A stretch of DNA of 64,000 bases from Rhodococcus sp. B50 (GTDB lineage: Bacteria > Actinomycetota > Actinomycetes > Mycobacteriales > Mycobacteriaceae). The position numbers and the translations under genes were made by a program. Below the pieces are notes generated by a model. That model saw nothing but the letters and a program-made list of their open reading frames with translations, searched no databases and was not told where the DNA came from. The stretch lies in the NCBI RefSeq assembly GCF_013602415.1, contig NZ_WPAG02000002.1, forward strand, positions 2,855,480 through 2,919,479. The letters are read 5' to 3'. Positions 45,077 to 53,736 of the stretch are shown here, one piece after another; position 1 is the stretch's first letter; the number at the start of each line of letters is the position of its first letter.

Positions 45077-47500
45077 TCAGCTCACCTGGAGCAGCAGTTC
45101 GTCGTCGACGACGTCCGCCGTGACCCGGTTGCCCTCGGCGAGTGCGTCGTCGAGCAGCATGTCGGCGATGCGGTCGTCGACCACCCGGGAGATCGAGCGG
45201 CGCAACGGACGGGCACCGAACTCGGGCTGGTGCCCGTTGCGGGCGATCCACGCCACCGCGTCGGCGGTGAACTCGAGATCGATCCCCTTGCTCTGCAGCC
45301 GCTTCCGGCTGTCGGCGAGCAGCAGCTCGGTGATCCGGTGCAGCTGGTCGTCGTCGAGCTTGCGGAACATCACGATCTCGTCGATGCGGTTGAGGAATTC
45401 CGGTCGCATCGATTCGCGCAGCCGACCCATGACCCGATCGCGCAGCGGCTTCTCTGCCGCCTCGGCGTCACCGGTGGTGAAGCCGAGCGCCCCACCGCGG
45501 CTCGAGATGATGTCCGAACCGAGATTGCTGGTCATGATGACGACGGTGTTGGTGAAGTCCACCGTGCGTCCCTCACCGTCGGTGAGCCGACCGTCGTCGA
45601 GAACCTGCAGCAACGTGTTGAACACGTCCGGGTGCGCTTTTTCGATCTCGTCGAGCAGCACCACCGAATAGGGGTGACGACGCACCTGTTCGGTGAGCTG
45701 ACCGGCCTCGCCGTATCCGACGTAGCCGGGAGGGGCACCGACGAGCCGGCTCACGGTGTGGCGTTCGCCGAACTCGCTCATGTCGATGCGCAGCATGGTG
45801 CGCTCGTCACCGAAGAGGACCTCGGCGAGGGCCTTCGCGAGTTCGGTCTTGCCGACACCGGTGGGACCGAGGAACAGGAAGCTGCCCACCGGACGACGTG
45901 GGTCGCTCATGCCGGAGCGGCTGCGCCGCACGGCGCGTGCCACGGCGTGCACGGCTTCGTCCTGCCCGACGACGCGCTTGTGCAGCTCGTCCTCGAGAGT
46001 GCGCAGCCTCTCCTTCTCCGCGCGGGTCATCTGCGAGGCCGGGACACCGGTGGCCCGCGAGACGATCTCGGCGATCAGTTCCGGATCGACCGTCGGAGTG
46101 TCTTCGGCGGTCCCGTCACTGCTGTCGATCCGTGCCTGGACGCGGAGGACCTCGTCGCGGATGCGCGAGGCCTCCTCGTACTGTTCGGCCTCGACGGCGC
46201 GGTCCTTCTCCGCTTCGAGTTCGTCGAGCCGCGAACGCAGTTCGGTCACATCGGTGCGCGGTGTCCGCAGGCGCAGTCGTGCACCGGCCTGGTCGACGAG
46301 GTCGATCGCCTTGTCCGGCAGCTGCCGGTCGGGCAGGTACCGCATCGACAGGTCGACGGCCGCTTCGAGCGCTTCGGCGGTGTACCGGACCTTGTGGAAC
46401 TCGGCGTACCGATCGGCGAGACCCTTCAGGATCGTGACGGCGTCGTCGCGTGCGGGTTCGTCGACCGTGACCGGCTGGAAACGACGTTCGAGCGCCGGAT
46501 CCTTCTCGATGTGCTTGCGGTACTCGTCGAGGGTGGTCGCACCGACGACGTGCAGCTCACCGCGGGCGAGCTTCGGCTTGAGGATGTTCGCGGCGTCCAT
46601 CGCGCCCTCGTTGCCGGCGCCCGCGCCGACCACGGTGTGGATCTCGTCGATGAAGACGATGAGCCTGCCCTGCTGGGCGACGATCTCGTCGAGCGCTGTG
46701 GTGAGGCGTTCCTCGAAGTCGCCGCGGTAGCGGGTTCCGGCGACCATCGCAGTCAGGTCGAGCTGGACGATGCGCTTGTCCTGCAGGATCTCCGGGACGT
46801 CGCCGTCGACGATGCGCTGGGCGAGTCCTTCGACGATGGCGGTCTTGCCGACACCGGCTTCACCGACGAGCACCGGGTTGTTCTTGGTGCGCCGGGCGAG
46901 GATCTCGATCGTCTGCTCGATTTCGTCTGCGCGACCGATGACAGGGTCGATGCCGCCGCCCCGGGCCCGTTCGGTGAGGTCGACGCCGAACTTGTCGAGC
47001 GTCGGCGTGGACGTCTCCTCCGCGACGGGAGTCGCGGGGACGGGCTGCAGCGCGGTCTGCAACGCCTGCGGTGTCACGCCCAGCGACGCGAGCAGGCGCC
47101 CCGGAGCGCGGGTCTGGTCGGCCGCGAGGGTGAAGAACAGGTGCTCGGGGTCGATGTAGGTGGAGCCGAGCGCGCGCGCGAGCTGGTGCGCCTCGAAGAG
47201 CGCGGTCTTCACGGCACCGGTCAGTGCGGGTGCGGAGACGGCCTCACCGGGGCGGCCCTGCGGCAGCCGCTGGTCGACGGCCGCGACGACGTCGGCAGGG
47301 TCGGCTCCGGCGCGGGTCATGACCGTGCGGGACGGATCCTGTTCCGCCATGGCGCGGAGGAGGTGCAGCACGTCGAGTTCCGCGTCGCCACGGTCGGTGG
47401 CGTAGCGCGCTGCATGTGCGAGGAGATCCTGAGTCCCGCGGCTCATGAAACGCGTGATGTCGATTCGGCCGGGGCCACCAGGCCCGAAGAATGCCGGCAT
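45077..47500 (-). CDS. Clp unfoldase ATPase, ClpC-like with UVR-type motif
   Basis: The 807-residue AAA+ protein has an N-terminal Clp repeat domain, a first ATPase module ([24 protein letters not shown]), a short middle segment with a UVR-like stretch ([16 protein letters not shown]), and a second module ([29 protein letters not shown]). A LGF tripeptide ([10 protein letters not shown]) stands where ClpP-binding loops occur, so it may feed ClpP rather than only disaggregate. The HAIR element overlaps the upstream ATGs, which supports the start at 47500. It differs in length and middle domain from ordinary ClpB. Confidence 0.88.
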   Translation of the reverse strand: MPAFFGPGGPGRIDITRFMSRGTQDLLAHAARYATDRGDAELDVLHLLRAMAEQDPSRTVMTRAGADPADVVAAVDQRLPQGRPGEAVSAPALTGAVKTALFEAHQLARALGSTYIDPEHLFFTLAADQTRAPGRLLASLGVTPQALQTALQPVPATPVAEETSTPTLDKFGVDLTERARGGGIDPVIGRADEIEQTIEILARRTKNNPVLVGEAGVGKTAIVEGLAQRIVDGDVPEILQDKRIVQLDLTAMVAGTRYRGDFEERLTTALDEIVAQQGRLIVFIDEIHTVVGAGAGNEGAMDAANILKPKLARGELHVVGATTLDEYRKHIEKDPALERRFQPVTVDEPARDDAVTILKGLADRYAEFHKVRYTAEALEAAVDLSMRYLPDRQLPDKAIDLVDQAGARLRLRTPRTDVTELRSRLDELEAEKDRAVEAEQYEEASRIRDEVLRVQARIDSSDGTAEDTPTVDPELIAEIVSRATGVPASQMTRAEKERLRTLEDELHKRVVGQDEAVHAVARAVRRSRSGMSDPRRPVGSFLFLGPTGVGKTELAKALAEVLFGDERTMLRIDMSEFGERHTVSRLVGAPPGYVGYGEAGQLTEQVRRHPYSVVLLDEIEKAHPDVFNTLLQVLDDGRLTDGEGRTVDFTNTVVIMTSNLGSDIISSRGGALGFTTGDAEAAEKPLRDRVMGRLRESMRPEFLNRIDEIVMFRKLDDDQLHRITELLLADSRKRLQSKGIDLEFTADAVAWIARNGHQPEFGARPLRRSISRVVDDRIADMLLDDALAEGNRVTADVVDDELLLQVS

Positions 47501-47520
47501 TCCGAAGCCTTTCTGTCGAA

Positions 47521-47541
47521 CTTGAGTCATTCTCACTCAAC
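47521..47541. promoter_or_regulatory. HspR-binding HAIR element
   Basis: CTTGAGT-N7-ACTCAAC matches the HAIR consensus CTTGAGT-N7-ACTCAAG except for the last base. It lies 20 bp before the chosen Clp start, so heat-shock control by HspR is likely. Confidence 0.82.
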
Positions 47542-47614
47542 TAACGTGCCCGGGATCCCTGCAATTCCCACAGTGGAGTGATCCGGATCACTTTCCAAGT
47601 TGTGGCCATTAATA

Positions 47615-47643
47615 TTGCGCGCAACATAACGGTGCACTACATT
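47615..47643 (+). promoter_or_regulatory. ohrR promoter with overlapping palindromic operator
   Basis: TTGCGC (47615-47620) and TACATT (47638-47643) are 17 bp apart. The -35 is half of the palindrome TTGCGCGCAA (47615-47624), a likely OhrR site. The -10 is 7 nt from the GTG, so the transcript is leaderless. Confidence 0.65.
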
Positions 47644-47650
47644 CATTCCC

Positions 47651-48115
47651 GTGCCGTCTCCACTCGAACTCGACCAGCAGGTGTGCTTCGCGCTCTACCG
47701 CGCGTCCCGCACCATCACGGCCGCCTACCGGCCGCATCTCGACCGGCTGGGCATCACCTACCCGCAGTACCTCGTACTCCTGGCCCTGTGGGAACGCGAT
47801 GCGCGTGGCGTACAAGATCTGTGCGACGCACTCGATCTCGACACCGGCACACTGTCCCCCCTGCTCAAGCGGCTCGAGGCCGCAGGATACGTCGAGCGGC
47901 GCCGGCAACAGGCCGACGAGCGTCGTGTCGTCGTCCATCTCACCGAAGCAGGGGACGCACTCCGTACGGAGGCCGCAGACATCCCCGAATGCGTGACGCG
48001 AGGCAGTCGGTTCGACATCGACGAACTGGTCGCGCTACGCGAGACACTCCACCGCCTGACCGCCGCGTTGCAGGAAGCACCCGGCGCACCCTCGAAGAAA
48101 GGCCGGACATCGTGA
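47651..48115 (+). CDS. ohrR: MarR-family organic hydroperoxide sensor OhrR
   Basis: The 154-residue MarR protein has the OhrR-type N-terminal reactive Cys12 (LDQQVCFALYRASR) and a winged helix (LDLDTGTLSPLLKRLEAAGYVERRR). Oxidation of that Cys by organic peroxides releases DNA in known OhrR proteins. The GTG start fits a leaderless promoter that carries a palindrome over its -35. Its stop overlaps the ohr start (GTGA), so it represses its own operon including ohr. Confidence 0.9.
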   Translation: MPSPLELDQQVCFALYRASRTITAAYRPHLDRLGITYPQYLVLLALWERDARGVQDLCDALDLDTGTLSPLLKRLEAAGYVERRRQQADERRVVVHLTEAGDALRTEAADIPECVTRGSRFDIDELVALRETLHRLTAALQEAPGAPSKKGRTS

Positions 48116-48534
48116 ACATCATCTACACCGCCGAAGCACTCGCCACCGGAGCAGGCCGCGACGGCCACGCCCGCACCACCGACGGAAAGCTCGACGTCGA
48201 CCTCGCTCTGCCCACCGAGATGGGTGGCAGCGGGAAGGGCACCAACCCCGAACAGCTCTTCGCCGCCGGATACGCCGCGTGCTTCCACTCGGCGCTGCAG
48301 ATGATCGCCCGGCAGGAGAAGGCGGACGTCAGCGATTCGGCCGTCGGCGCCCGCGTCGGCATCGGCCCGACCGACGGCGGCGGATTCGGTCTCGCCGTCA
48401 CCCTCGAGGTGACGCTGCCGAACCTCCCCCGCGAGAAGGCGCTCGAGCTCACCGAGAAGGCCCACCAGGTGTGCCCCTACTCCAACGCGACCCGCGGCAA
48501 CATCGACGTCACCCTCGAGGTGACGGAAGACTGA
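48112..48534 (+). CDS. ohr: Organic hydroperoxide reductase Ohr
   Basis: The 140-residue Ohr/OsmC-fold protein has the two catalytic cysteines Cys57 (GYAACFHSAL) and Cys121 (HQVCPYSNATRGN). It reduces organic and fatty-acid hydroperoxides to alcohols with lipoylated or thiol partners. The GTG start overlaps the ohrR stop. The 3' end has been partly duplicated just past the stop, creating an 18-bp palindrome. Confidence 0.93.
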   Translation: MNIIYTAEALATGAGRDGHARTTDGKLDVDLALPTEMGGSGKGTNPEQLFAAGYAACFHSALQMIARQEKADVSDSAVGARVGIGPTDGGGFGLAVTLEVTLPNLPREKALELTEKAHQVCPYSNATRGNIDVTLEVTED

Positions 48535-48562
48535 GTCACCCTCGAGGGTGACGAACGAGTGA
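48508..48562. repeat. 3'-end duplication of ohr with palindrome
   Basis: A 27-bp segment ending at the ohr stop is followed at once by a 28-bp near-copy, also ending in TGA. The second copy holds the palindrome GTCACCCTCGAGGGTGAC (48535-48552), which may act as terminator. Confidence 0.75.
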
Positions 48563-48576
48563 CGTGTCCCTGCGCC

Positions 48577-48617
48577 GCGCACGTCTCCACGCCGCCACGT
48601 AGCGTGGAGACGTGCGC
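48577..48617. promoter_or_regulatory. 15-bp inverted repeat over the helicase promoter and start codon
   Basis: GCGCACGTCTCCACG and its exact complement flank 11 nt. The right arm contains the GTG start; TAGCGT (48600-48605), a leaderless -10, straddles the loop. It may be an operator or a start-masking hairpin. Confidence 0.65.
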
Positions 48618-50912
48618 ACGCAGGACCGGTCGCAGCTCACGACGTTCGCGACCGAACTCGATTTCCCCCTCGACGACTTCCAGCTCGAGGCCTGCCGCGC
48701 CCTCGAGGACGACCGCGACGTGCTGGTGTGCGCACCCACCGGGGCCGGCAAGACGGTCGTCGGCGAATTCGCCGCCCGCCTCGCGCTCGCAGCGCACGGT
48801 CGCTGTTTCTACACCACCCCCATCAAGGCGCTGAGCAACCAGAAGTATCTCGACCTGTCGCGCCGCTTCGGCGACGACCGGGTCGGTCTGCTCACCGGCG
48901 ACATCTCGCTCGATCCCCACGCGCCCGTGGTCGTCATGACCACCGAAGTGCTGCGCAGCATGCTGCACGGCGGCTCCCCGCTCCTGCACGGTCTCACCCA
49001 CGTCGTCATGGACGAGGTGCACTATCTCGCCGATCGTGAGCGCGGCGCGGTCTGGGAGGAAGCAATCCTCTCGCTCCCCGACGACGTCCGGCTGACGAGC
49101 CTGTCGGCCACGGTGAGCAACGCCGAGGAATTCGGTGGCTGGCTGCGCGGCATCCGCGGCGACCTGGCCGTCGTCGTGGAGGAGACCCGCCCGGTACCGC
49201 TCACCCAGCACATGCTCGCCGGAGGACGCCTGTTCGACCTGCTGTCGCCCAGCGGCACCGTCGACGAGACCCTCGAGCGGTACATCGCCCACCGCCGGCT
49301 CGTCGAAGCCGCGCCCGGCCCCGCGACCGCCAGAGGACGGCGACGGCGACGGGCACGCGGAGCACCCGGACCTGCCGGTGGCGACCTGCCCGGTACCGTC
49401 GCCCGCCTCGAGGCCGAACAATTGCTGCCGGCCATCTGGTTCCGGTTCAGCCGCAACGGTTGTGACGACGCCGTCACCGAATGCCTCGAATCGTCGGTCC
49501 GTCTCACCGAGGCCGCCGACACAGCCGAAATCCGTGCGGTCGCCGACCGGCACACCGCAGCCCTGCCACCCGCCGATCTCGACGCGGTCGGTCACACCGA
49601 GTGGCTCGAAGGTCTCGAACGTGGCTTCGCCGCGCACCACGCCGGTTTGATCCCCGCCTTCCGCCACACCGTCGAGGAACTGTTCGCCCGCGGTCTCGTG
49701 CGCGTCGTCTTCGCCACCGAGACCCTCGCCGTGGGGGTGAACATGCCGGCGCGCACCGTCGTCCTCGAACGTCTCGTCAAACCCACAGCCGACGGCCCGG
49801 TGCGCCTCTCCCCCGGCGAGTACACGCAGCTCACCGGTCGTGCCGGTCGTCGCGGTATCGACGTCGAAGGACACGCCGTGGTGCTGTGGAGTCCCGAAGC
49901 CGACCCCGCAACCGTCGCCGGTCTCGCCGGCGCACGCTCCTATCCGCTGCGAAGTTCGCTGCGCGTGGGATACAACACCGCGATCAACCTGGTCGCCGGT
50001 CGTGACATCCCCGGCGCGCGGGAGTTCCTGCGACGCTCGTTCGCCCAGTTCCAGGCCGAGCGGTCCGTCGCAGCACTCATGGACGCCGTCCGCGCGAATA
50101 CGACCACGCTCCGCGATCTCGACGCCGAACTCGGCGACGTCGAAGACTTCACGGAGTACCGGCATCTGAGCGACAGGCTCACCGAGGCACGACGATCCGG
50201 CTCGGCCGACCTCGTCGCCTCGCTGGCACGGGCGGTGCGCTCGCATCCGGCGCACCGGCGCGGCGACAAGGATCGTCTCCTCACCCTCTCCGCCCGACGT
50301 GCCGCGGTGCACGGCGACACCGCACGGATGCGATCGCAGATAGAGACGGTCACCGGCCGCCTCGCCGACACCTTCGATCGCACGCTGGATCTGCTCGAGG
50401 AGCGGGGTTATCTGCTCCGGGATCCCATGAGCGGGTCGGCCTACGTCACCGACGACGGTCGCCGGCTGGGCCGGATCTACTGCACGAACGAACTTCTCGT
50501 CGCCGAGTGTGTACGCACCGGAGCCTGGTCGGGACTGACGCCGGCCGAGCTCGCCGCCGTCGCCTCCAGTGCTCTGGGCGAGACCCGGCGCCGCACCCTC
50601 GGTGTCCCCGGCCGTACGACCCCGGCGATCGACGAGGCGCTGCGTGCCACCTCGCGGTTGTGGAGCGAACTCGCCGGACGCGAGGAACGACTCGGGCTGG
50701 AAGTGGGGCCGGATCCGGATCCGATCGCCGTCGCCGCGATCCACCGCTGGGCGCGCGGGGACGGACTCGCCGCTGCCCTGCGCACCGCGTCGGATGCCGG
50801 ACTGTCGGCGGGCGATCTGGTCCGCCGATATCTGAGGACCCTCGACCTCGTGGACCAGACCGGGCTGTGCCGGCGGGACGAACTGCCGCCGGTCTCGTTC
50901 ACCCTGACCTGA
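48612..50912 (+). CDS. Ski2-like DEAD/DEAH RNA helicase, HelY type
   Basis: The 766-residue superfamily 2 helicase has Walker A APTGAGKTVVGEF near residue 42, TPIKALSNQKYLDLS, the DEVH box (VVMDEVHYLADRERG), SATVSN, and the C-terminal LAVGVNMPARTVVLE and QLTGRAGRRGID motifs. It resembles mycobacterial HelY but is shorter, with a basic low-complexity loop (ARGRRRRRARGAPGP) in the middle. It should unwind structured RNA. The GTG start is supported by alignment with HelY N-termini and a leaderless -10. Confidence 0.92.
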   Translation: MRTQDRSQLTTFATELDFPLDDFQLEACRALEDDRDVLVCAPTGAGKTVVGEFAARLALAAHGRCFYTTPIKALSNQKYLDLSRRFGDDRVGLLTGDISLDPHAPVVVMTTEVLRSMLHGGSPLLHGLTHVVMDEVHYLADRERGAVWEEAILSLPDDVRLTSLSATVSNAEEFGGWLRGIRGDLAVVVEETRPVPLTQHMLAGGRLFDLLSPSGTVDETLERYIAHRRLVEAAPGPATARGRRRRRARGAPGPAGGDLPGTVARLEAEQLLPAIWFRFSRNGCDDAVTECLESSVRLTEAADTAEIRAVADRHTAALPPADLDAVGHTEWLEGLERGFAAHHAGLIPAFRHTVEELFARGLVRVVFATETLAVGVNMPARTVVLERLVKPTADGPVRLSPGEYTQLTGRAGRRGIDVEGHAVVLWSPEADPATVAGLAGARSYPLRSSLRVGYNTAINLVAGRDIPGAREFLRRSFAQFQAERSVAALMDAVRANTTTLRDLDAELGDVEDFTEYRHLSDRLTEARRSGSADLVASLARAVRSHPAHRRGDKDRLLTLSARRAAVHGDTARMRSQIETVTGRLADTFDRTLDLLEERGYLLRDPMSGSAYVTDDGRRLGRIYCTNELLVAECVRTGAWSGLTPAELAAVASSALGETRRRTLGVPGRTTPAIDEALRATSRLWSELAGREERLGLEVGPDPDPIAVAAIHRWARGDGLAAALRTASDAGLSAGDLVRRYLRTLDLVDQTGLCRRDELPPVSFTLT

Positions 50913-50933
50913 CGGCCGGGACTTCGCCGGATC

Positions 50934-51821
50934 TCAGGGCATCGAATACTCGACGGAACACAGCCGCTCCGACAGCTCCCACAGTTTCCGGGCCAGGATC
51001 TCGTCGCGGGAACGCGAGGTGGACTGCACCCGCTTCGGGTGGCCGCGCATCTCGAAGAAGGCGTCGGGCCCGTAGAAGCCGCCCGGCTCCGCGTCCGGTG
51101 CGGTCGCCGCGTAGAGGGTCGGGAGCGCGCCCTGTTGCGGGGACTGCCCGATGATCGGGGTGACGAGTTCGACGATCTTGCCGTGCCAGGACTCGCTGCG
51201 GTACTGCAGATTCGTCGACGAGTAACCCGGATGTGCGGCAATCGATCTCACACTCGATCCGGCCGCGGTGAGGCGTCGCTGCAGCTCGTACGCGAACAGC
51301 AGATTCGCCAGCTTCGACTGCCCGTAGGCGAGCCACCGCTCGTACCGGCGGCGTTCCCAGTTGATGTCGTCGAGATCGATGCTGCCGATGCGGTGCATCG
51401 CGCTGCTGACCGTCACGACCCGGTCGGTGATGCGATCGAGCAACAGCCCGGTGAGCGCGAAGTGACCGAAGTGGTTGGTCCCGATCTGCATCTCGAAGCC
51501 GTCGGCCGTCCGGCGCAGCGGCACCGCCATGACACCGGCATTGTCGATCAGGACGTCGATGCGCTCGTGCTCGGCCCGCACCGCCTCGGCGAATGCACGT
51601 ACCGACGCCAGATCTGCCAGGTCCAGACGGCGGACCCGGGCGCGCTCGCCGAGTCCGGCCGCGACCGCCTCGCCCTTCGCGACGTCGCGGCAGGCGAGCA
51701 CCACCTCGGCTCCGGCCCGCGCGAGTGCCCGGGCGGTCTCCGCACCGAGACCGCTGTTGGCTCCCGTCACGATCATCGTGCGTCCCGACAGATCCGGAAT
51801 ATCGTTCGTCGTCCACCCCAT
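50934..51821 (-). CDS. Short-chain dehydrogenase/reductase (first paralogue)
   Basis: The 295-residue SDR has the cofactor motif TGANSGLGAETARAL, the NAG motif (DNAGVMAVPLRRTADGFE), the active serine in VVTVSSAMH and the YGQSK catalytic pair. It resembles oxidoreductases of the WWOX/retinol-dehydrogenase-like type; the substrate is unknown. It shares long near-identical stretches with the SDR at 53737-54603. TAGGGT lies 7 nt before the ATG. Confidence 0.9.
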   Translation of the reverse strand: MGWTTNDIPDLSGRTMIVTGANSGLGAETARALARAGAEVVLACRDVAKGEAVAAGLGERARVRRLDLADLASVRAFAEAVRAEHERIDVLIDNAGVMAVPLRRTADGFEMQIGTNHFGHFALTGLLLDRITDRVVTVSSAMHRIGSIDLDDINWERRRYERWLAYGQSKLANLLFAYELQRRLTAAGSSVRSIAAHPGYSSTNLQYRSESWHGKIVELVTPIIGQSPQQGALPTLYAATAPDAEPGGFYGPDAFFEMRGHPKRVQSTSRSRDEILARKLWELSERLCSVEYSMP

Positions 51822-51994
51822 GCCCGCCACCCTACGGACGCGCGTCGCGCCGCGACAGTCCCCCGCGTCCCGCCCGCCGCACTGGGCCCCCGATGGATTG
51901 CACCCTCGCCGTCGGCCACACCGGCTCGTAGACTGCCCCGGAACGCACGGTCGCACGCGCGCGGGGGCGCATGCACGACAGGAAGGTTCCATCG

Positions 51995-53176
51995 ATGGGG
52001 CACCACCCCGGACGTCCGGATCGTGAGCTCGCCGCAGCGTTGCGGAACGGAGCGCCGGACGCCACGGCAGCGGTCTACGACCGTTTCGCCCCCGGTCTGT
52101 ACGCATACGCGTGCGGCTTCGTCCCCGTGTCGTCCGCATCGGACGTGGTGTACGACTCCGTGTGGACGGCGACCGCACGTATCCGGTCGCTGCGCGATCC
52201 CGCACTCCTCCGGGCCTGGCTCCACGCCGTGGTCCGGGCCGAGTGTCTCCGTGTACTGAACCGGTCCGGGTCCGCACTCGAGTATCTCCCCGCGACCGAC
52301 CCTGGCTACCAGGCCGGACCCGAGGTGCTCGAGGTCCGCGAGGCCGTCCATCTGCTCGACGGCACCGCCCGCGAGGTGGTCGATCTCGCGGTCCGGCACC
52401 ACTTCGCGTCCCATGAGATCGAGGCGATGCTCGGTTCCGCAGGTGACGGGCGTGTCCTCGCCCATGCGCAGGACTTCGTAGACCGGGCGGTGCCCCGCGT
52501 GCCGAACGCGCTCGGAACCTTCTCCCTCCTCCCCTTCGCTCCCCTGCCCGCCCACCTGCGGGGACGCGTCCTGGCGGTACAACCCTCGGAGGCGGAGCTG
52601 CTCGATCTCGGCCGGCGGCTCGAACCGGTGGACCGTGAGGGCTTTCCGCGCCGTGATCGTCGCGCGAAGCGCACCGTCCCCGTCATTGCGGCATCGGTGG
52701 CCCTGTTCGCGGCCCTGGCCGTCGGTGCGTTGTTCGCGTTCCCGCAGGCCGAGCCCGTCGACCGACAGGTCCTGCGTCCCGCCTCCGAACCGGCGCTCGA
52801 CGCGGGATCCGCGGTCGCCACGACCACGACGACGGGTGCCGCGACCGAGACCACCACGTCGCCCGAGGCTCCGGAGACGACGGAGGAAGCGGTGGCCGAG
52901 GCACCGGTGGTGACGACCACCGCGGCCCCGCCCGCCGAACCCACTGCGGCATCCACCGCTGCCCCCACCACGACGGCGACATCGACAGGTAGCGGTTTCA
53001 CCAGGCGCGGAGGTCCCGGTCGCGGGGCCGAGCCGGAGGAGGAGCGTCCACCCCGGGACACCGAGGAGAGCGACGCACCGGGTACCGCGACGGGTCGCCC
53101 CACCACCTCGGGTGCACCCACCACGCCGCGGGAGATGCCGACGCTGCCGACCTTCCCTCCGCGCGGCGCCGGGTGA
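51995..53176 (+). CDS. Membrane-anchored sigma-factor-like protein with Thr/Pro-rich tail
   Basis: The 393-residue protein begins with a sigma region 2-like domain (residues 20-90: AVYDRFAPGLYAYACGF, DPALLRAWLHAVVRAECLRVL). A degenerate region 4-like segment follows (TAREVVDLAVRHHF), then a basic stretch, a single transmembrane helix (about 227-250) and about 140 residues very rich in Thr, Pro, Ala and Glu that should lie outside the membrane. ECF sigma factors with membrane-spanning C-terminal tails are known in actinobacteria; whether this one still binds polymerase is uncertain. AGGAAGG precedes the ATG. Confidence 0.75.
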   Translation: MGHHPGRPDRELAAALRNGAPDATAAVYDRFAPGLYAYACGFVPVSSASDVVYDSVWTATARIRSLRDPALLRAWLHAVVRAECLRVLNRSGSALEYLPATDPGYQAGPEVLEVREAVHLLDGTAREVVDLAVRHHFASHEIEAMLGSAGDGRVLAHAQDFVDRAVPRVPNALGTFSLLPFAPLPAHLRGRVLAVQPSEAELLDLGRRLEPVDREGFPRRDRRAKRTVPVIAASVALFAALAVGALFAFPQAEPVDRQVLRPASEPALDAGSAVATTTTTGAATETTTSPEAPETTEEAVAEAPVVTTTAAPPAEPTAASTAAPTTTATSTGSGFTRRGGPGRGAEPEEERPPRDTEESDAPGTATGRPTTSGAPTTPREMPTLPTFPPRGAG

Positions 53177-53253
53177 CACACGGTCCGGGAAGCACTCGAG
53201 ACCTGTTCGGGACTGCTCGACGGGTTCACGACGAGACGGTGAATCGCCGCCCC

Positions 53254-53259
53254 TACGAT
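53254..53259 (+). promoter_or_regulatory. Leaderless -10 box for the ElaA-like gene
   Basis: TACGAT lies 6 nt before the GTG start and fixes the start over a longer frame. Confidence 0.55.
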
Positions 53260-53265
53260 CGAGAC

Positions 53266-53700
53266 GTGCCGTCCATCCACCATTCACCGTTGCGGAAGAC
53301 CGACCCCGAGAGCCTGTACCGGATCGTCGCGCTGCGGACCGACGTGTTCGTCTTCGAGCAGGGCATCACCAGCGAACCCGAACTCGACGGGCGCGATCTC
53401 GACCCGACCACCGAGCTGTTCTGGACGCGGGAGGGCGACGACGTCCTGGCCACGCTGCGCGTCCTCCACGACGACGGGGAGATCGCGCATATCGGTCGAG
53501 TCGCCACCGCCCGGCACGCACGCGGACGCGGACTCGCCGCCGACCTGATCGAGGCGGCGCTCGCGACCTGCCCGGGGGTGGTCGACATCTCGGCGCAGGC
53601 GTACCTGGAGAACTGGTACGCCCGATTCGGATTCGTGCGTACCGGACCGAACTACATCGAGGCCGGAATCGACCACGTGCCGATGCGCCGGACCGCGTGA
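53266..53700 (+). CDS. GNAT acetyltransferase, ElaA-like
   Basis: The 144-residue protein has the ElaA-type start (LYRIVALRTDVFVFEQGI), the acetyl-CoA loop IGRVATARHARGRGLAADLI and the terminal AQAYLENWYARFGFVRTG. The substrate is unknown. The GTG is the only start with a sensible promoter spacing; an upstream ATG-less extension would overlap the preceding gene. It ends 36 bp from a convergent SDR gene. Confidence 0.88.
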   Translation: MPSIHHSPLRKTDPESLYRIVALRTDVFVFEQGITSEPELDGRDLDPTTELFWTREGDDVLATLRVLHDDGEIAHIGRVATARHARGRGLAADLIEAALATCPGVVDISAQAYLENWYARFGFVRTGPNYIEAGIDHVPMRRTA

Positions 53701-53736
53701 GCGGGGACGCGCATCAGCCTGCGTCGAAGACGGACA

